Shown: positions 46,496-54,544 of the stretch, in pieces
How positions within the stretch are numbered: the stretch's first letter is position 1
Layout of the letters: every line of letters begins with the position of its first letter
From: Cytobacillus depressus
Lineage (GTDB): Bacteria; Bacillota; Bacilli; Bacillales; Cytobacillaceae
Direction: 5' to 3'
DNA length: 64,000 nt
Assembly (NCBI RefSeq): GCF_008923245.1
Contig: NZ_WBOS01000001.1
Coordinates: 620,001 to 684,000 of the forward strand
The notes under the pieces: generated by a model
Databases searched by the model: none
What the model was told of the DNA's origin: nothing
Seen by the model: only the letters and a program-made list of their open reading frames with translations
Translations under genes and position numbers: made by a program

Positions 46496-46598
46496 GATTC
46501 AAAACTGAATCACGATAGATTGAAAATTCAATTATTTATTTTCTTCATGCGCCTACTGATTGAATAAAGAACTTAATATTTATAATTCAAATTTGAAT
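46496..46598. promoter_or_regulatory. Probable upstream activator (enhancer) palindromes for sigma-54 control
   Basis: Two sites of the form TTCA-N4-TGAA: GATTCAAAACTGAATC (46496-46511) and ATTCAAATTTGAAT (46585-46598, a perfect palindrome). Between them lies ATTGAAAATTCAAT (46519-46532). They are about 150 and 240 bp upstream of the predicted start site, the usual enhancer distance for NtrC-type activators. Confidence 0.6.
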
Positions 46599-46622
46599 CG
46601 TTTATTTCATTTTTGAAGAACA

Positions 46623-46765
46623 AAAGCGGAAGCGCTCATCGACGTACTTCCTTTCGGGACTTCGACTATGATAAAGGATTCACGATAAGCCAAAGGCGAA
46701 TCGATGTTGACTTATCGTAGGGAGAAGTCCTGAAGTACGCTAGTCGATAGGCGCTGGAGCTAGAC
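46623..46765. repeat. Family B repeat, copy 3 (complete, about 143 bp)
   Basis: Begins AAAAGCGGAAGCGCTC and ends GGCGCTGGAGCTAGAC. The interior folds back on itself: TCGACGTACTTC...GGGACTTC...GATTCACGATAAGCC pairs with CTTATCGTAG...GAAGTCCTGAAGTACGCTAGTCGA. It lies just upstream of the enhancer palindromes. Same family as 8369-8570 and 4726-4790. Confidence 0.75.
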
Positions 46766-46830
46766 GTTGACCTCAGTAATAGGAAAGTTATCTACATGCG
46801 AATATTTTACAGATTCCTAATCGAATAAAA

Positions 46831-46876
46831 AACCAAAAATATGGATAGATAAATATTATCTAACCTATTTTTGGTC
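46831..46876 (-). terminator. Intrinsic terminator of the activator-panE-MBL operon
   Basis: ACCAAAAATA ... TATTTTTGGT with an inner TAGATAA/TTATCTA pairing, about 90 bp past the MBL gene's stop, with T-run (GGTTTTTTATTC) in the minus direction. Confidence 0.75.
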
Positions 46877-46963
46877 TTTTATTGAAAAAAATATTTTATA
46901 TGGTTGATCATATGATAGGTACCAGAATCACTCACTATGTATTGACGATTCTGGTTGGGAAAT

Positions 46964-47767
46964 TTATTTTTCAATATAAGAAACAATGGAGGAAACGATA
47001 TGTAAAGAATCCCACTCTCCGTTGGATACTTCTACAATTGAGTACTTTTTCGGGAATAACCTTTTATCAATTTCAATGATTGAAAGTCCTTCCCTATACA
47101 AGCTTTCCACTTCCCCATATATGTACTCCAATTCATTCATTTTCTGCCTCAACATATTTTTTCCATCCCGGATATACCCTGTATGGGAACAAAACATAGT
47201 TCCAAAGTCATAAAAAAGTAGCGTTCTTATCGAATTCATAATTACAGGAATTGATTCGCTACGCATAATCACCTTTGTCTTTGGAGTAACAAATAAATCA
47301 CCAGAAAATAACCTGCCTGTTTCTTCATGAAAAAGAGAGATATGATCATCCGCATGGCCTGGTGTATATATTATTTTCCATTCGTGCGTTCTAGACTTTA
47401 TCCTATCTCCAAGTGGGGATGCTATAAATTCATCTCGTGCTCCCCAAGTCATTTGACGATATTTTGGATAGGGATGTTTTTGAGCACATATGTTGATTCC
47501 CTTCGGATGAACATAAATGGGAATATTTCTTTTTTCTTGTATCCATGGAGCAGTTCCTGAATGGTCCTCGTGGCTATGGGTTAGTGTAACCAGGTCAAAC
47601 GAATGATCTTCATAAAATGGAATAAGTTCCTTTTCAAGGTTTTTCGATCCCGTATCAATTAACATACCGTCCACTAAAAATAGATATACCGTTCTTTCGT
47701 TTCGGCCAGATCTTCTAATCGTTCCCTCTACACAAGTAACGTTATCTTTCTCATCGACCTTGATCAT
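46964..47767 (-). CDS. MBL-fold metallo-hydrolase
   Basis: Metallo-beta-lactamase-fold hydrolase of 267 residues. The zinc motif is TLTHSHEDHSG (HxHxDH), with further ligands in YTPGHADDHISL and SGDLF and a late CSHTG. It belongs to the glyoxalase II-like branch; possible activities include thioester hydrolysis, which would fit an acyl-CoA setting, but no substrate can be assigned. It is last in the operon behind the activator and the ketopantoate-reductase-like gene (20 bp gap). Confidence 0.85.
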   Translation of the reverse strand: MIKVDEKDNVTCVEGTIRRSGRNERTVYLFLVDGMLIDTGSKNLEKELIPFYEDHSFDLVTLTHSHEDHSGTAPWIQEKRNIPIYVHPKGINICAQKHPYPKYRQMTWGARDEFIASPLGDRIKSRTHEWKIIYTPGHADDHISLFHEETGRLFSGDLFVTPKTKVIMRSESIPVIMNSIRTLLFYDFGTMFCSHTGYIRDGKNMLRQKMNELEYIYGEVESLYREGLSIIEIDKRLFPKKYSIVEVSNGEWDSLHIVSSIVSYIEK

Positions 47768-47787
47768 TATCTGTGGTTACTCCCCTT

Positions 47788-48723
47788 TCAAAGCCTTATT
47801 AATCTATCTGTTTGGGGTTTTTCATTCATAAAATGTAAAATACTATAAGCTGTCTGTAGTGTTGGCACTTCGACTTTTAGTTCGATAGCTTTTCTTACGA
47901 TAACTCCACACATGGATTCTACTTCCATGCTTTTTCCTTTTAATCGGTCCTGTAACATAGACGTTTGATGATCCCTTGCAAATTCAGCATTGGCAAAAAT
48001 AGTGGAGAACGTTTTATCTTTGTCTAAAAACATTCCAACCTTACTTGCTACTTCTATCGCTTCTTTGCATATCGATTCCGCTGTTCCTCGTAAATTTTTG
48101 TCATCTAAGATTTCTCCAACTTTTGCCGTTGTAATCGCTGATAACGGATTAAAAGTTACATTCCAAAGTAATTTATTCCATTTTTTCCCAAGTATATTCG
48201 ATGTATGCATTGTATTAATTCCAGCTTGCTGAAATGTTTTTACAATAATTGAACAAGCTTCGTTCGTAAGGTGATCAAGTTCCCCGATAACCATTTTCAC
48301 TCTGCCATGCTGACAAACCTTTCCTGGTTCCTCTATGGAGGCTTGTACATAGGTTGCGCAAGATAGGATACGTTTGGAACCAAACACTTCACATAGTAGC
48401 TCTTCATTATCAATACCATTTTGTAAAGTCAAAATAAGTGTATCTTTTTTTACAAGCGGCAATAATTCCCTTGCCATCTCTTTCGTATCATGTGACTTCA
48501 CACAAAATAAGATTAGTTCTGATTCTAATAAATCATTTAGATTTTCAGTGAATGTGCCTCTAATATGTAGTACTTCATCTTCTTTTTTAACAAATAACCC
48601 TTGCTTTTTCATTGCATCAAGATGATTTCCTCTAGCTAAAAAAGTTACTTGGTGACCAGCTTCTTGTAGGAGTGCACCAAAAAAGCATCCCAACGCTCCC
48701 GCACCAGCAATACCAATTTTCAT
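47788..48723 (-). CDS. Ketopantoate reductase family protein (ApbA/PanE)
   Basis: NADP-dependent 2-ketoacid reductase family, 311 residues. GAGALGCFFGALLQEAGHQVTFLARG (Rossmann), VKSHDTKEMA, TLQNGIDNEELL and GKKWNKLLWNVTFNPLSAIT with the catalytic Lys. Many Bacillaceae carry several such paralogues that are not the pantothenate enzyme. Position directly after the sigma-54 activator (12 bp) suggests reduction of a 2-keto acid or similar intermediate in the regulated pathway (inference). Confidence 0.87.
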   Translation of the reverse strand: MKIGIAGAGALGCFFGALLQEAGHQVTFLARGNHLDAMKKQGLFVKKEDEVLHIRGTFTENLNDLLESELILFCVKSHDTKEMARELLPLVKKDTLILTLQNGIDNEELLCEVFGSKRILSCATYVQASIEEPGKVCQHGRVKMVIGELDHLTNEACSIIVKTFQQAGINTMHTSNILGKKWNKLLWNVTFNPLSAITTAKVGEILDDKNLRGTAESICKEAIEVASKVGMFLDKDKTFSTIFANAEFARDHQTSMLQDRLKGKSMEVESMCGVIVRKAIELKVEVPTLQTAYSILHFMNEKPQTDRLIRL

Positions 48724-48735
48724 GAGAACATCCCC

Positions 48736-50427
48736 TCATTTATTTTTTATATCGATCTCATATTTTTTTAATTTTCTAACTATAGTTGGTTGACTTGTGC
48801 CCAATGCTTGGGCGATCTCATACGTGTTTCCATACTTTCCGGCTGCCAAAGTAATGATTTTCTTCTCCGCCATTTCCACCGCCTCTTTTAAAGATCCAAT
48901 TGAGTCAACCGTTGTGTGATTATATTGCCGGTATTCTGACGGAAGGTCATCGATATTAATTAAATCATCACGTGTTGTGACAGCTAGTCTTTCTATTAAG
49001 TTAGAAAGCTCTCGAATATTTCCATACCAGTCGTAAGATAAGAAAAATTGATTAAGGTCGTAATCTAGTTCTTTCGATAATTGGTACTTTTCATTCACTT
49101 TATTTAGAAATAACTGAATTAATGGGAAAATATCTTCACGCCGTTCTCTTAGAGGAGGGATTTCTATTGGTATCACATTTAATCGATAATATAAATCGTT
49201 TCGAAATTCACCCTTTTCTACCATTTTATACAGATTATTATTTGTAGCAGCTATTATTCTAACATCTATTTTACTTGGCTTGACTCCGCCTACTCGTTGA
49301 ATTTCTCCTTCCTGTAAGACCCTTAGTAATTTCACTTGTAAACTTAGAGTCAATTCTCCGATTTCATCCAAAAAGAGAATACCTTTATTAGCTAGTTCAA
49401 ACATCCCTGGTTTTCCTTGACGATTTGCCCCAGTAAATGCCCCACTTTCATAACCAAATAGTTCGGATTCAAGTAGATCAGGTGGAATAGCACCACAATT
49501 TACTTTAATAAATTCTCCTTCTTTCGATCTGCTACTATTTGCAAAAATGTAATTTGCTAATACGTCTTTTCCAACACCCGTTTCCCCTAAAATTAGGACG
49601 GTTGCATCAATATTTGCAATCCTCTCTGTCGTATCATAAATCATTTTCATTTGTTTACTTTTGGTAATAATCCCCTTTAGTTGATCTGGTTTGTTTTTTA
49701 AACGATCAATTTCCTTTTTATATTTGTCATTAAGTTGATTCACCTTATTTAGTTCCGCTTCAAGTTCATTTAAATTAGATAAATCTCTAATATTTGTTAC
49801 AATCTTTTCAATCTCTCCATTCTCATCATATACAGGGCTACCTGTAAGAAGCGTTTCATTTCCAGAATAATTTTTTTGAACGACAGACACTGTCCGTGAA
49901 TATTTTAAAACCTTATTCGTTACGGAATTTTTTAGAATCCCTCTTTTCATGAGATCGTTTACATTTTTTCCTATATAATATTCTTTCGGTATATTCGTTA
50001 TTCGTTCAATCGCAGAATTAGTTTTTAAGGTTACTCCATTCCTATCGGTAATATAAATCCCGTCATACGAATTATCTATAATTGCATCTAATTCCCGATT
50101 TAAATTTTTGAGTTTTTTATTCTCCCTTTTTAATATAGATAATTCGGATGTTTCGACTCCAAGTAGCAATCTGTCTTCTGTGTTTAGAAAGGATCTCTCT
50201 ATGAATACGAAATCCTTTTTATGATCAAAATTAGCAAGTATCAATTCAGAGTGGAGATTATGCTCCCAAACAGAAAAGGTATCTGTGACGTTCATTCCAA
50301 TGTTTATTTCATTTTCTAAGATGTATTTCATTAAATGATTATATAAAATAATCGTATTATCAGGATCTAGAACAATAGCCGGAAAAGGAAGTTCATCAAG
50401 CACTATTTTATCACTCGTTTTATTCAT
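48736..50427 (-). CDS. PAS-domain sigma-54-dependent transcriptional activator
   Basis: 563 residues. An N-terminal PAS-like sensor (about 8-60) and a second clear PAS domain (about 108-215, IIDNSYDGIYITDRNGVTLKTNSAIERIT) lead through a coiled linker to the AAA+ domain: Walker A GETGVGKDVLANYIF, GAFTGA (residues 326-331, sigma-54 contact), LFLDEIGEL (Walker B), RLNVIPIEIPPLRERREDI. It ends in a Fis-type HTH (GNTYEIAQALGTSQPTIVRKLKKY). No receiver domain, so it senses a small molecule directly. A perfect sigma-54 promoter with palindromic enhancers lies 2.4 kb away in front of the acyl-CoA cluster, its likely target. Starts at ATG 50427 after GGAGGG. Confidence 0.93.
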   Translation of the reverse strand: MNKTSDKIVLDELPFPAIVLDPDNTIILYNHLMKYILENEINIGMNVTDTFSVWEHNLHSELILANFDHKKDFVFIERSFLNTEDRLLLGVETSELSILKRENKKLKNLNRELDAIIDNSYDGIYITDRNGVTLKTNSAIERITNIPKEYYIGKNVNDLMKRGILKNSVTNKVLKYSRTVSVVQKNYSGNETLLTGSPVYDENGEIEKIVTNIRDLSNLNELEAELNKVNQLNDKYKKEIDRLKNKPDQLKGIITKSKQMKMIYDTTERIANIDATVLILGETGVGKDVLANYIFANSSRSKEGEFIKVNCGAIPPDLLESELFGYESGAFTGANRQGKPGMFELANKGILFLDEIGELTLSLQVKLLRVLQEGEIQRVGGVKPSKIDVRIIAATNNNLYKMVEKGEFRNDLYYRLNVIPIEIPPLRERREDIFPLIQLFLNKVNEKYQLSKELDYDLNQFFLSYDWYGNIRELSNLIERLAVTTRDDLINIDDLPSEYRQYNHTTVDSIGSLKEAVEMAEKKIITLAAGKYGNTYEIAQALGTSQPTIVRKLKKYEIDIKNK

Positions 50428-50612
50428 TCTTTTATCCCTCCTAGTATTGCTAATTAAAACAACTCCCTTTAACTCTTATTAATATCAATCATTTATATAT
50501 TTTCATAAAATTCATAATTGTTTATCCTTATCCCACGATTACTATTATACATAAAAACAAATGAAAATGATCATATCTTCCGCAAATCGAAAAATATTAA
50601 CATTTATTTTCT

Positions 50613-50653
50613 AGGTTGTCTTCACATAGTTTGTTGCTATTAGCCCCGCAGCC
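50613..50653. repeat. Degenerate miniature of family A repeat
   Basis: AGGTTGTCTTCACATAGTTTG then GCTATTAGCCCCGCAGCCC, the same left-end/right-end fusion as at 42864-42903, here between the activator and substrate-binding protein 3. Confidence 0.5.
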
Positions 50654-50754
50654 CATTAAGGATTAGGTAATTAGAAGTTTGGTCTTTTTGTTTAAAAAAC
50701 TTTTGATAGATTTCTATATTTTTAGAGGTATTCCACCCGAATTTATAGAATATT

Positions 50755-50859
50755 CCTACAACAGGAAGAGGTTATCTTATCTCAAATCTTATTTATTTTG
50801 ATGGGCCACGTATTGACATTACTATAGAAACGGAGGGTATTAAATCATTAAGGAAGTAA
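50755..50859 (+). pseudogene. Possible 3' remnant of an unidentified gene
   Basis: A 34-codon open stretch without a start codon reads PTTGRGYLISNLIYFDGPR, then ITIETEGIKSLRK and a TAA. The composition looks like real protein and not random AT-rich translation, but I do not recognise the family and an in-frame stop lies upstream. Confidence 0.3.
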
Positions 50860-50942
50860 ATCGGTAGTTATGCCGACAATCAACAAAAATAGCATGACAT
50901 AAGAAAATTATTATCTTTCTTGAAAAAGGGAGGACAGTACGT

Positions 50943-52526
50943 ATGAGGTCAAAGAAGTTTAGATACTTATTGTTATTGTTAACATTTAGCATTGCTCTTA
51001 TTGGTTGCACGTCTGATAAGAGTGTTTCCGATTCATCTCATGTTGAAAATAAAGGGGCTGTTAATAAAAAAGGAGGGGAACTAAACTTCGCCTATCATGC
51101 TCAACCAGCCACACTAGATCCACATTTCACGACAGCCGATGCAACGAGAGACATCGCCCACCATATTTTTGAACCCCTACTCACACTCGATACCAGCTTA
51201 GAAATTCAACCGATGTTGGCTGAGACCTTTGAGGTAAGTGAGGATAGAAAGACGATTACATTCCATCTTAGACAAAATATTAAATTCCATAATGGACAGG
51301 AATTGACTGCTGACGATGTCGTAGCTTCTATGAACAGGTGGCAGGAAAAGTCATCTCAAGCGAAAATTTATTTGGAAGGGACAACATATGAAGCTATAGA
51401 CCCGCATACGGTTGCTGCCCATTTTGTAAACCCTACCTCATTAGATTTATTTGTTTTAGCCGATATGACACAGTTCGCTGCAATTATGCCACAATCCATC
51501 GTTGAAAAGGCGGGTTCCGACGAAATCACTGAATATATTGGTACAGGGCCGTATCAATTCAAAGAATGGAGACAAGATCACTCTATCCATTTGAGCAGGT
51601 TCGATGATTATCAGTCCCGCAGTGAAAAAGCAGACGGTTTAGCAGGACAAAAGAACGCCTATGTCGATGATATCTATTTCCATTTGATAAAGGATCCTTC
51701 TATCCGTGTAGCTGGTCTCCAATCGGGGGAATATCACATTGCTAGTGATATCTCTCCGGATAATGCCCAGACAATGTTAAACAATAATAATATTAAGAAT
51801 GCCATTGATGCTAGTGCTTTTACAACGATGGTTTTTAATAAAAAAGCAGGTGTTTTTGCTAATCAAAAAATTCGGCAAGCCGCAAATGCAGCTATTAATG
51901 TAGAGGATATGTTAACTTCAGCCTATGTCAGTGATGAATTTTATCTTAAGGATCACGCGCTCGTAAAGAAAGAACAAACGGGATGGTACACAGATGTCGG
52001 CGGTGATGTGTATAACACATATGATCCCGAGTTAGCCAAACAGTTGTTAGCTGAAGCTGGATATAATGGGGAAGAAGTTGTGATTCTAACGTCCAGAGAG
52101 TATACAAACTACTATAATATGTCTGTCGTTGTTCAGCAACAGTTGGAAGCTGTAGGAATGAATGTTAAGTTAGCGGTGTCAGACTGGGCAACAGTACTTG
52201 CCAATCGTGAAGATGAGAATAAATTTGATATATTTTTCACTAGCTTTACAGTCAGACCCATCCCTATTCAGTATCTTTTCTTGAACCCTGAGTGGTTAGG
52301 GTGGACAGATAGTGAAGAAATTAAAAGTGTAGTCAACGACATTCTCTATGCGGAATCCATAGAAGAAGCTCAGAAGTTTTCACCAGAACTTCACCGTGCG
52401 TTCTGGGACTACCTTCCAATCATTAAGCCTGGTAATAACACTTTGATTACATCTATGCGTAAAGATGTCGATGGCTTTCAATTCATCTCAAATCCTATTT
52501 TGTGGAATGTCTCTTTGAATGAATAA
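50943..52526 (+). CDS. ABC transporter substrate-binding lipoprotein, family 5 (paralogue 3 of 6)
   Basis: 527 residues, the only plus-strand member. Signal with lipobox ALIGC (Cys22), Ser-rich linker, then GGELNFAYHAQPATLDPHFTTADATRD, HLRQNIKFHNGQEL and GTGPYQFKEWRQDHSIHL; ends NPILWNVSLNE. It is transcribed away from the sigma-54 activator and converges on the D-aminoacylase-like gene at 52775. It is more diverged than its relatives (for example QPATLDP instead of QPPTLDP). No transport partners adjacent. Confidence 0.9.
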   Translation: MRSKKFRYLLLLLTFSIALIGCTSDKSVSDSSHVENKGAVNKKGGELNFAYHAQPATLDPHFTTADATRDIAHHIFEPLLTLDTSLEIQPMLAETFEVSEDRKTITFHLRQNIKFHNGQELTADDVVASMNRWQEKSSQAKIYLEGTTYEAIDPHTVAAHFVNPTSLDLFVLADMTQFAAIMPQSIVEKAGSDEITEYIGTGPYQFKEWRQDHSIHLSRFDDYQSRSEKADGLAGQKNAYVDDIYFHLIKDPSIRVAGLQSGEYHIASDISPDNAQTMLNNNNIKNAIDASAFTTMVFNKKAGVFANQKIRQAANAAINVEDMLTSAYVSDEFYLKDHALVKKEQTGWYTDVGGDVYNTYDPELAKQLLAEAGYNGEEVVILTSREYTNYYNMSVVVQQQLEAVGMNVKLAVSDWATVLANREDENKFDIFFTSFTVRPIPIQYLFLNPEWLGWTDSEEIKSVVNDILYAESIEEAQKFSPELHRAFWDYLPIIKPGNNTLITSMRKDVDGFQFISNPILWNVSLNE

Positions 52527-52657
52527 TACTAAGGAATCTTCTAATGATAAATAGAAAACATCTACATCCAAAGTTGAGTTATTAGTGTAAATTGGATTGG
52601 AACCCAATTCTTAAAAAGGAAAAGGGGCTATCCGATAAGTCCTTAAAATAAAGCAGG

Positions 52658-52690
52658 CCCCAATTGTTAGACACAATCTGATAATTGGGG
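52658..52690 (+). terminator. Terminator of the third substrate-binding protein gene
   Basis: CCCCAATT, loop, AATTGGGG followed by TTAAGTTTTT, 130 bp beyond the stop codon. Confidence 0.7.
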
Positions 52691-52712
52691 TTAAGTTTTT
52701 CATGACTAATAA

Positions 52713-52754
52713 TACTACGTCAAGAAAATAGACACAGATTTTCTTGACGTAGTA
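52713..52754 (-). terminator. Terminator of the D-aminoacylase-like gene
   Basis: TACTACGTCAAGAAAA, 10-base loop, TTTTCTTGACGTAGTA: a 16-bp perfect stem 21 bp past the stop at 52775, with TTATTAG after it in the minus direction. Confidence 0.9.
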
Positions 52755-52774
52755 TAAAAGCTTCTAATTTATCA

Positions 52775-54364
52775 TCACTTTTCTGATGTTCTTTTTATTA
52801 CTTGTCCAAATAAAGAGTCTAGACATTCCCCTTTTTCAACACAAATAGCACCATTTACGAGTACATACTCTATGCCTTCTGGTTCTAATAATGGATTTTC
52901 AAAAGTAGCTGTATCATTTATTTTTTCAGGGTTAAATACTACAATATCTGCCCAAAATTGTTCTCTAATTAATCCTCTATCTTTTAATCTCAGAAGTTGT
53001 GCTGCTGCCCCAGTCATATGGTGTATCGCCTCTTCAAGTGAAAGAATATTTAATTCTCGCACATAGCGTCCTAGAATACGAGGCTGGGTTCCAGATAACC
53101 TAGGATGAGGCTTGCCTCCAAAGATGCTATCTGATCCAACGATATGGTATGGGCTTCGCATAGATGAAATAATATCTTCTTCCAAGCCCCAATGAATCAC
53201 CATCGTCACATTGCCTTCAGCCTTCTGAAGAAGATCCAATGCCAAGTCATCCGGGGGATGATTAAACACTTCTGCTATTTCTTTTACGCTCTTTCCTTCA
53301 AATCGTTTAAACTCAGTAACATCGATAGAGGAGATAACAATATTCTCCCATCCACAATTAAACACCCAATTTTCATAACTTAAATCGTTTTGAAAATCAT
53401 TTTTTATTTTTTGTCTATCGTCCTCATCCCTAAGACGCTTAAGCATCTTTTCTGTTCCACCATCATGAACCCAAGGTGGAAGAATAGCGGAAAAAACGGT
53501 TGATGCTGCTGTATAAGGGTACTGATCAAACGTTATTTCAACCCCTTCCCTTCTTAATTCTTCGATTTTTTCCATAACATCCTTATATAATTTTCTATTT
53601 CGAAGACCAATAACTTTTAAGTGAGAAATATGTAGCCTAACGCCTGATTTGATGGCGACTTCATGCATTTCATTGAGTGCTGCTAGAATGTGATTGCTTT
53701 CATTTCTCATATGAACGACAAAACACCCATCATATGTAGCGACTCCCTTACAGATTTCTACTAGCTCTTCAGTTGCACAAAAACTATTCGGCGGATAAAC
53801 AAGTCCTGTTGAAAATCCAACTGCCCCTTCTCTCATTCCTTGTTCTACAAGCAGTCTCATTGCTTTTCGTTCCTCTTCTGTTGCTTCCCTTTTATCAAAA
53901 CCCATGACTAGCGTGCGAATATTTCCATGAGGTACAAGGTAGGCAGTATTTGTCCAAGCTTTTAAGGTTTGCAGATGATCAAGATAACTTTCAATGGAAT
54001 CCCATGGCCAATCTCCAATATCACCATTTAACCCTTTTAATTGAGCCTGCCATAGTGGCTTTGTCGCATCTGAAACTGGGGCTACAGAAATTCCATCCTG
54101 ACCTAGTAATTCCGTTGTCACACCTTGTTTAATTTTTATGGCATGTACCTCGGGCTTTTTCCACATTAAATCAGAATGAACATGAGTGTCAATGAATCCA
54201 GGACTGACGGCGAGTCCAGTTGCGTCAATTACTTTTTCAGCTTCCTCTGAAATATTTTTTTGCAAATTGACAATCTTTCCGTTCTTGATACCGATATCCA
54301 GCTTGGTGTATGGATTTCTTGTTCCATCAAATACTTTTCCATTTTTTATTAATATATCTAGCAT
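52775..54364 (-). CDS. N-acyl-D-amino-acid deacylase (D-aminoacylase) family amidohydrolase
   Basis: Amidohydrolase-superfamily protein of 529 residues. HxH metal pair H61/H63 in GFIDTHVHSDL, H218 (VVHMRNES), H248 (HISHLK), and the late Asp region VGSDSIFGGKPHPRLSGTQPRILGRYVRE. In Alcaligenes D-aminoacylase the tight zinc is held by Cys96, 29 residues after the first His; here the aligned residue is Asp90 (LLGQDGISVAP), so metal binding differs. The family releases D-amino acids from N-acyl-D-amino acids or handles related D-amide substrates. The gene lies downstream of substrate-binding protein 4 in the same direction, with a repeat between. ATG 54364 follows AAGGGGAG. Confidence 0.85.
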   Translation of the reverse strand: MLDILIKNGKVFDGTRNPYTKLDIGIKNGKIVNLQKNISEEAEKVIDATGLAVSPGFIDTHVHSDLMWKKPEVHAIKIKQGVTTELLGQDGISVAPVSDATKPLWQAQLKGLNGDIGDWPWDSIESYLDHLQTLKAWTNTAYLVPHGNIRTLVMGFDKREATEEERKAMRLLVEQGMREGAVGFSTGLVYPPNSFCATEELVEICKGVATYDGCFVVHMRNESNHILAALNEMHEVAIKSGVRLHISHLKVIGLRNRKLYKDVMEKIEELRREGVEITFDQYPYTAASTVFSAILPPWVHDGGTEKMLKRLRDEDDRQKIKNDFQNDLSYENWVFNCGWENIVISSIDVTEFKRFEGKSVKEIAEVFNHPPDDLALDLLQKAEGNVTMVIHWGLEEDIISSMRSPYHIVGSDSIFGGKPHPRLSGTQPRILGRYVRELNILSLEEAIHHMTGAAAQLLRLKDRGLIREQFWADIVVFNPEKINDTATFENPLLEPEGIEYVLVNGAICVEKGECLDSLFGQVIKRTSEK

Positions 54365-54389
54365 ATGTAACTCCCCTTATCAGTTATTA

Positions 54390-54515
54390 GTCTATTGATT
54401 TCCGCTATGGGTACTCGCCTTCCGCGGGCGAGCCGGGAGCCTCCTCGTCGCTAATGGTCCTGTGGGGGCTCCCCTAGACACGCTGTTCCCGCTCCTTCGC
54501 CTTCAATCAACAAGG
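54390..54515. repeat. Family A-related repeat, copy 4 (diverged core)
   Basis: TTGATTTCCGCTATGGGTAC, CTTCCGCGGGCGAGCCGGGAG, CCTCCTCGTCGC, then GGGGGCTCCC and GCCTTCAATCAAC. It has the same order of blocks as the core of the copy at 1631-1860, but recognisable terminal inverted repeats are missing. Located between substrate-binding protein 4 and the D-aminoacylase-like gene. Confidence 0.6.
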
Positions 54516-54544
54516 TACAAAAAATCTACCGCTTACTCTTACAC

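Larger units (their letters stand above)
50428..50942. other. Divergent intergenic region between activator and third substrate-binding protein
   Basis: 515 bp. It holds a degenerate family A repeat (50613-50653) and a possible gene remnant (50755-50859); the remainder is AT-rich. Promoters of both flanking genes must lie here, but I could not assign a convincing -35/-10 or sigma-54 site. Confidence 0.5.

Noticed and set aside
46882-47079. Plus-strand 65-codon ORF overlapping the MBL gene
   Set aside because: Mostly antisense to the MBL hydrolase, no family features, and its start lies at the edge of the terminator.
47788-48723. Naming the ketopantoate-reductase-like gene panE
   Set aside because: Family membership is clear, but Bacillaceae carry several paralogues and the context is a sigma-54 activator operon, not pantothenate synthesis.
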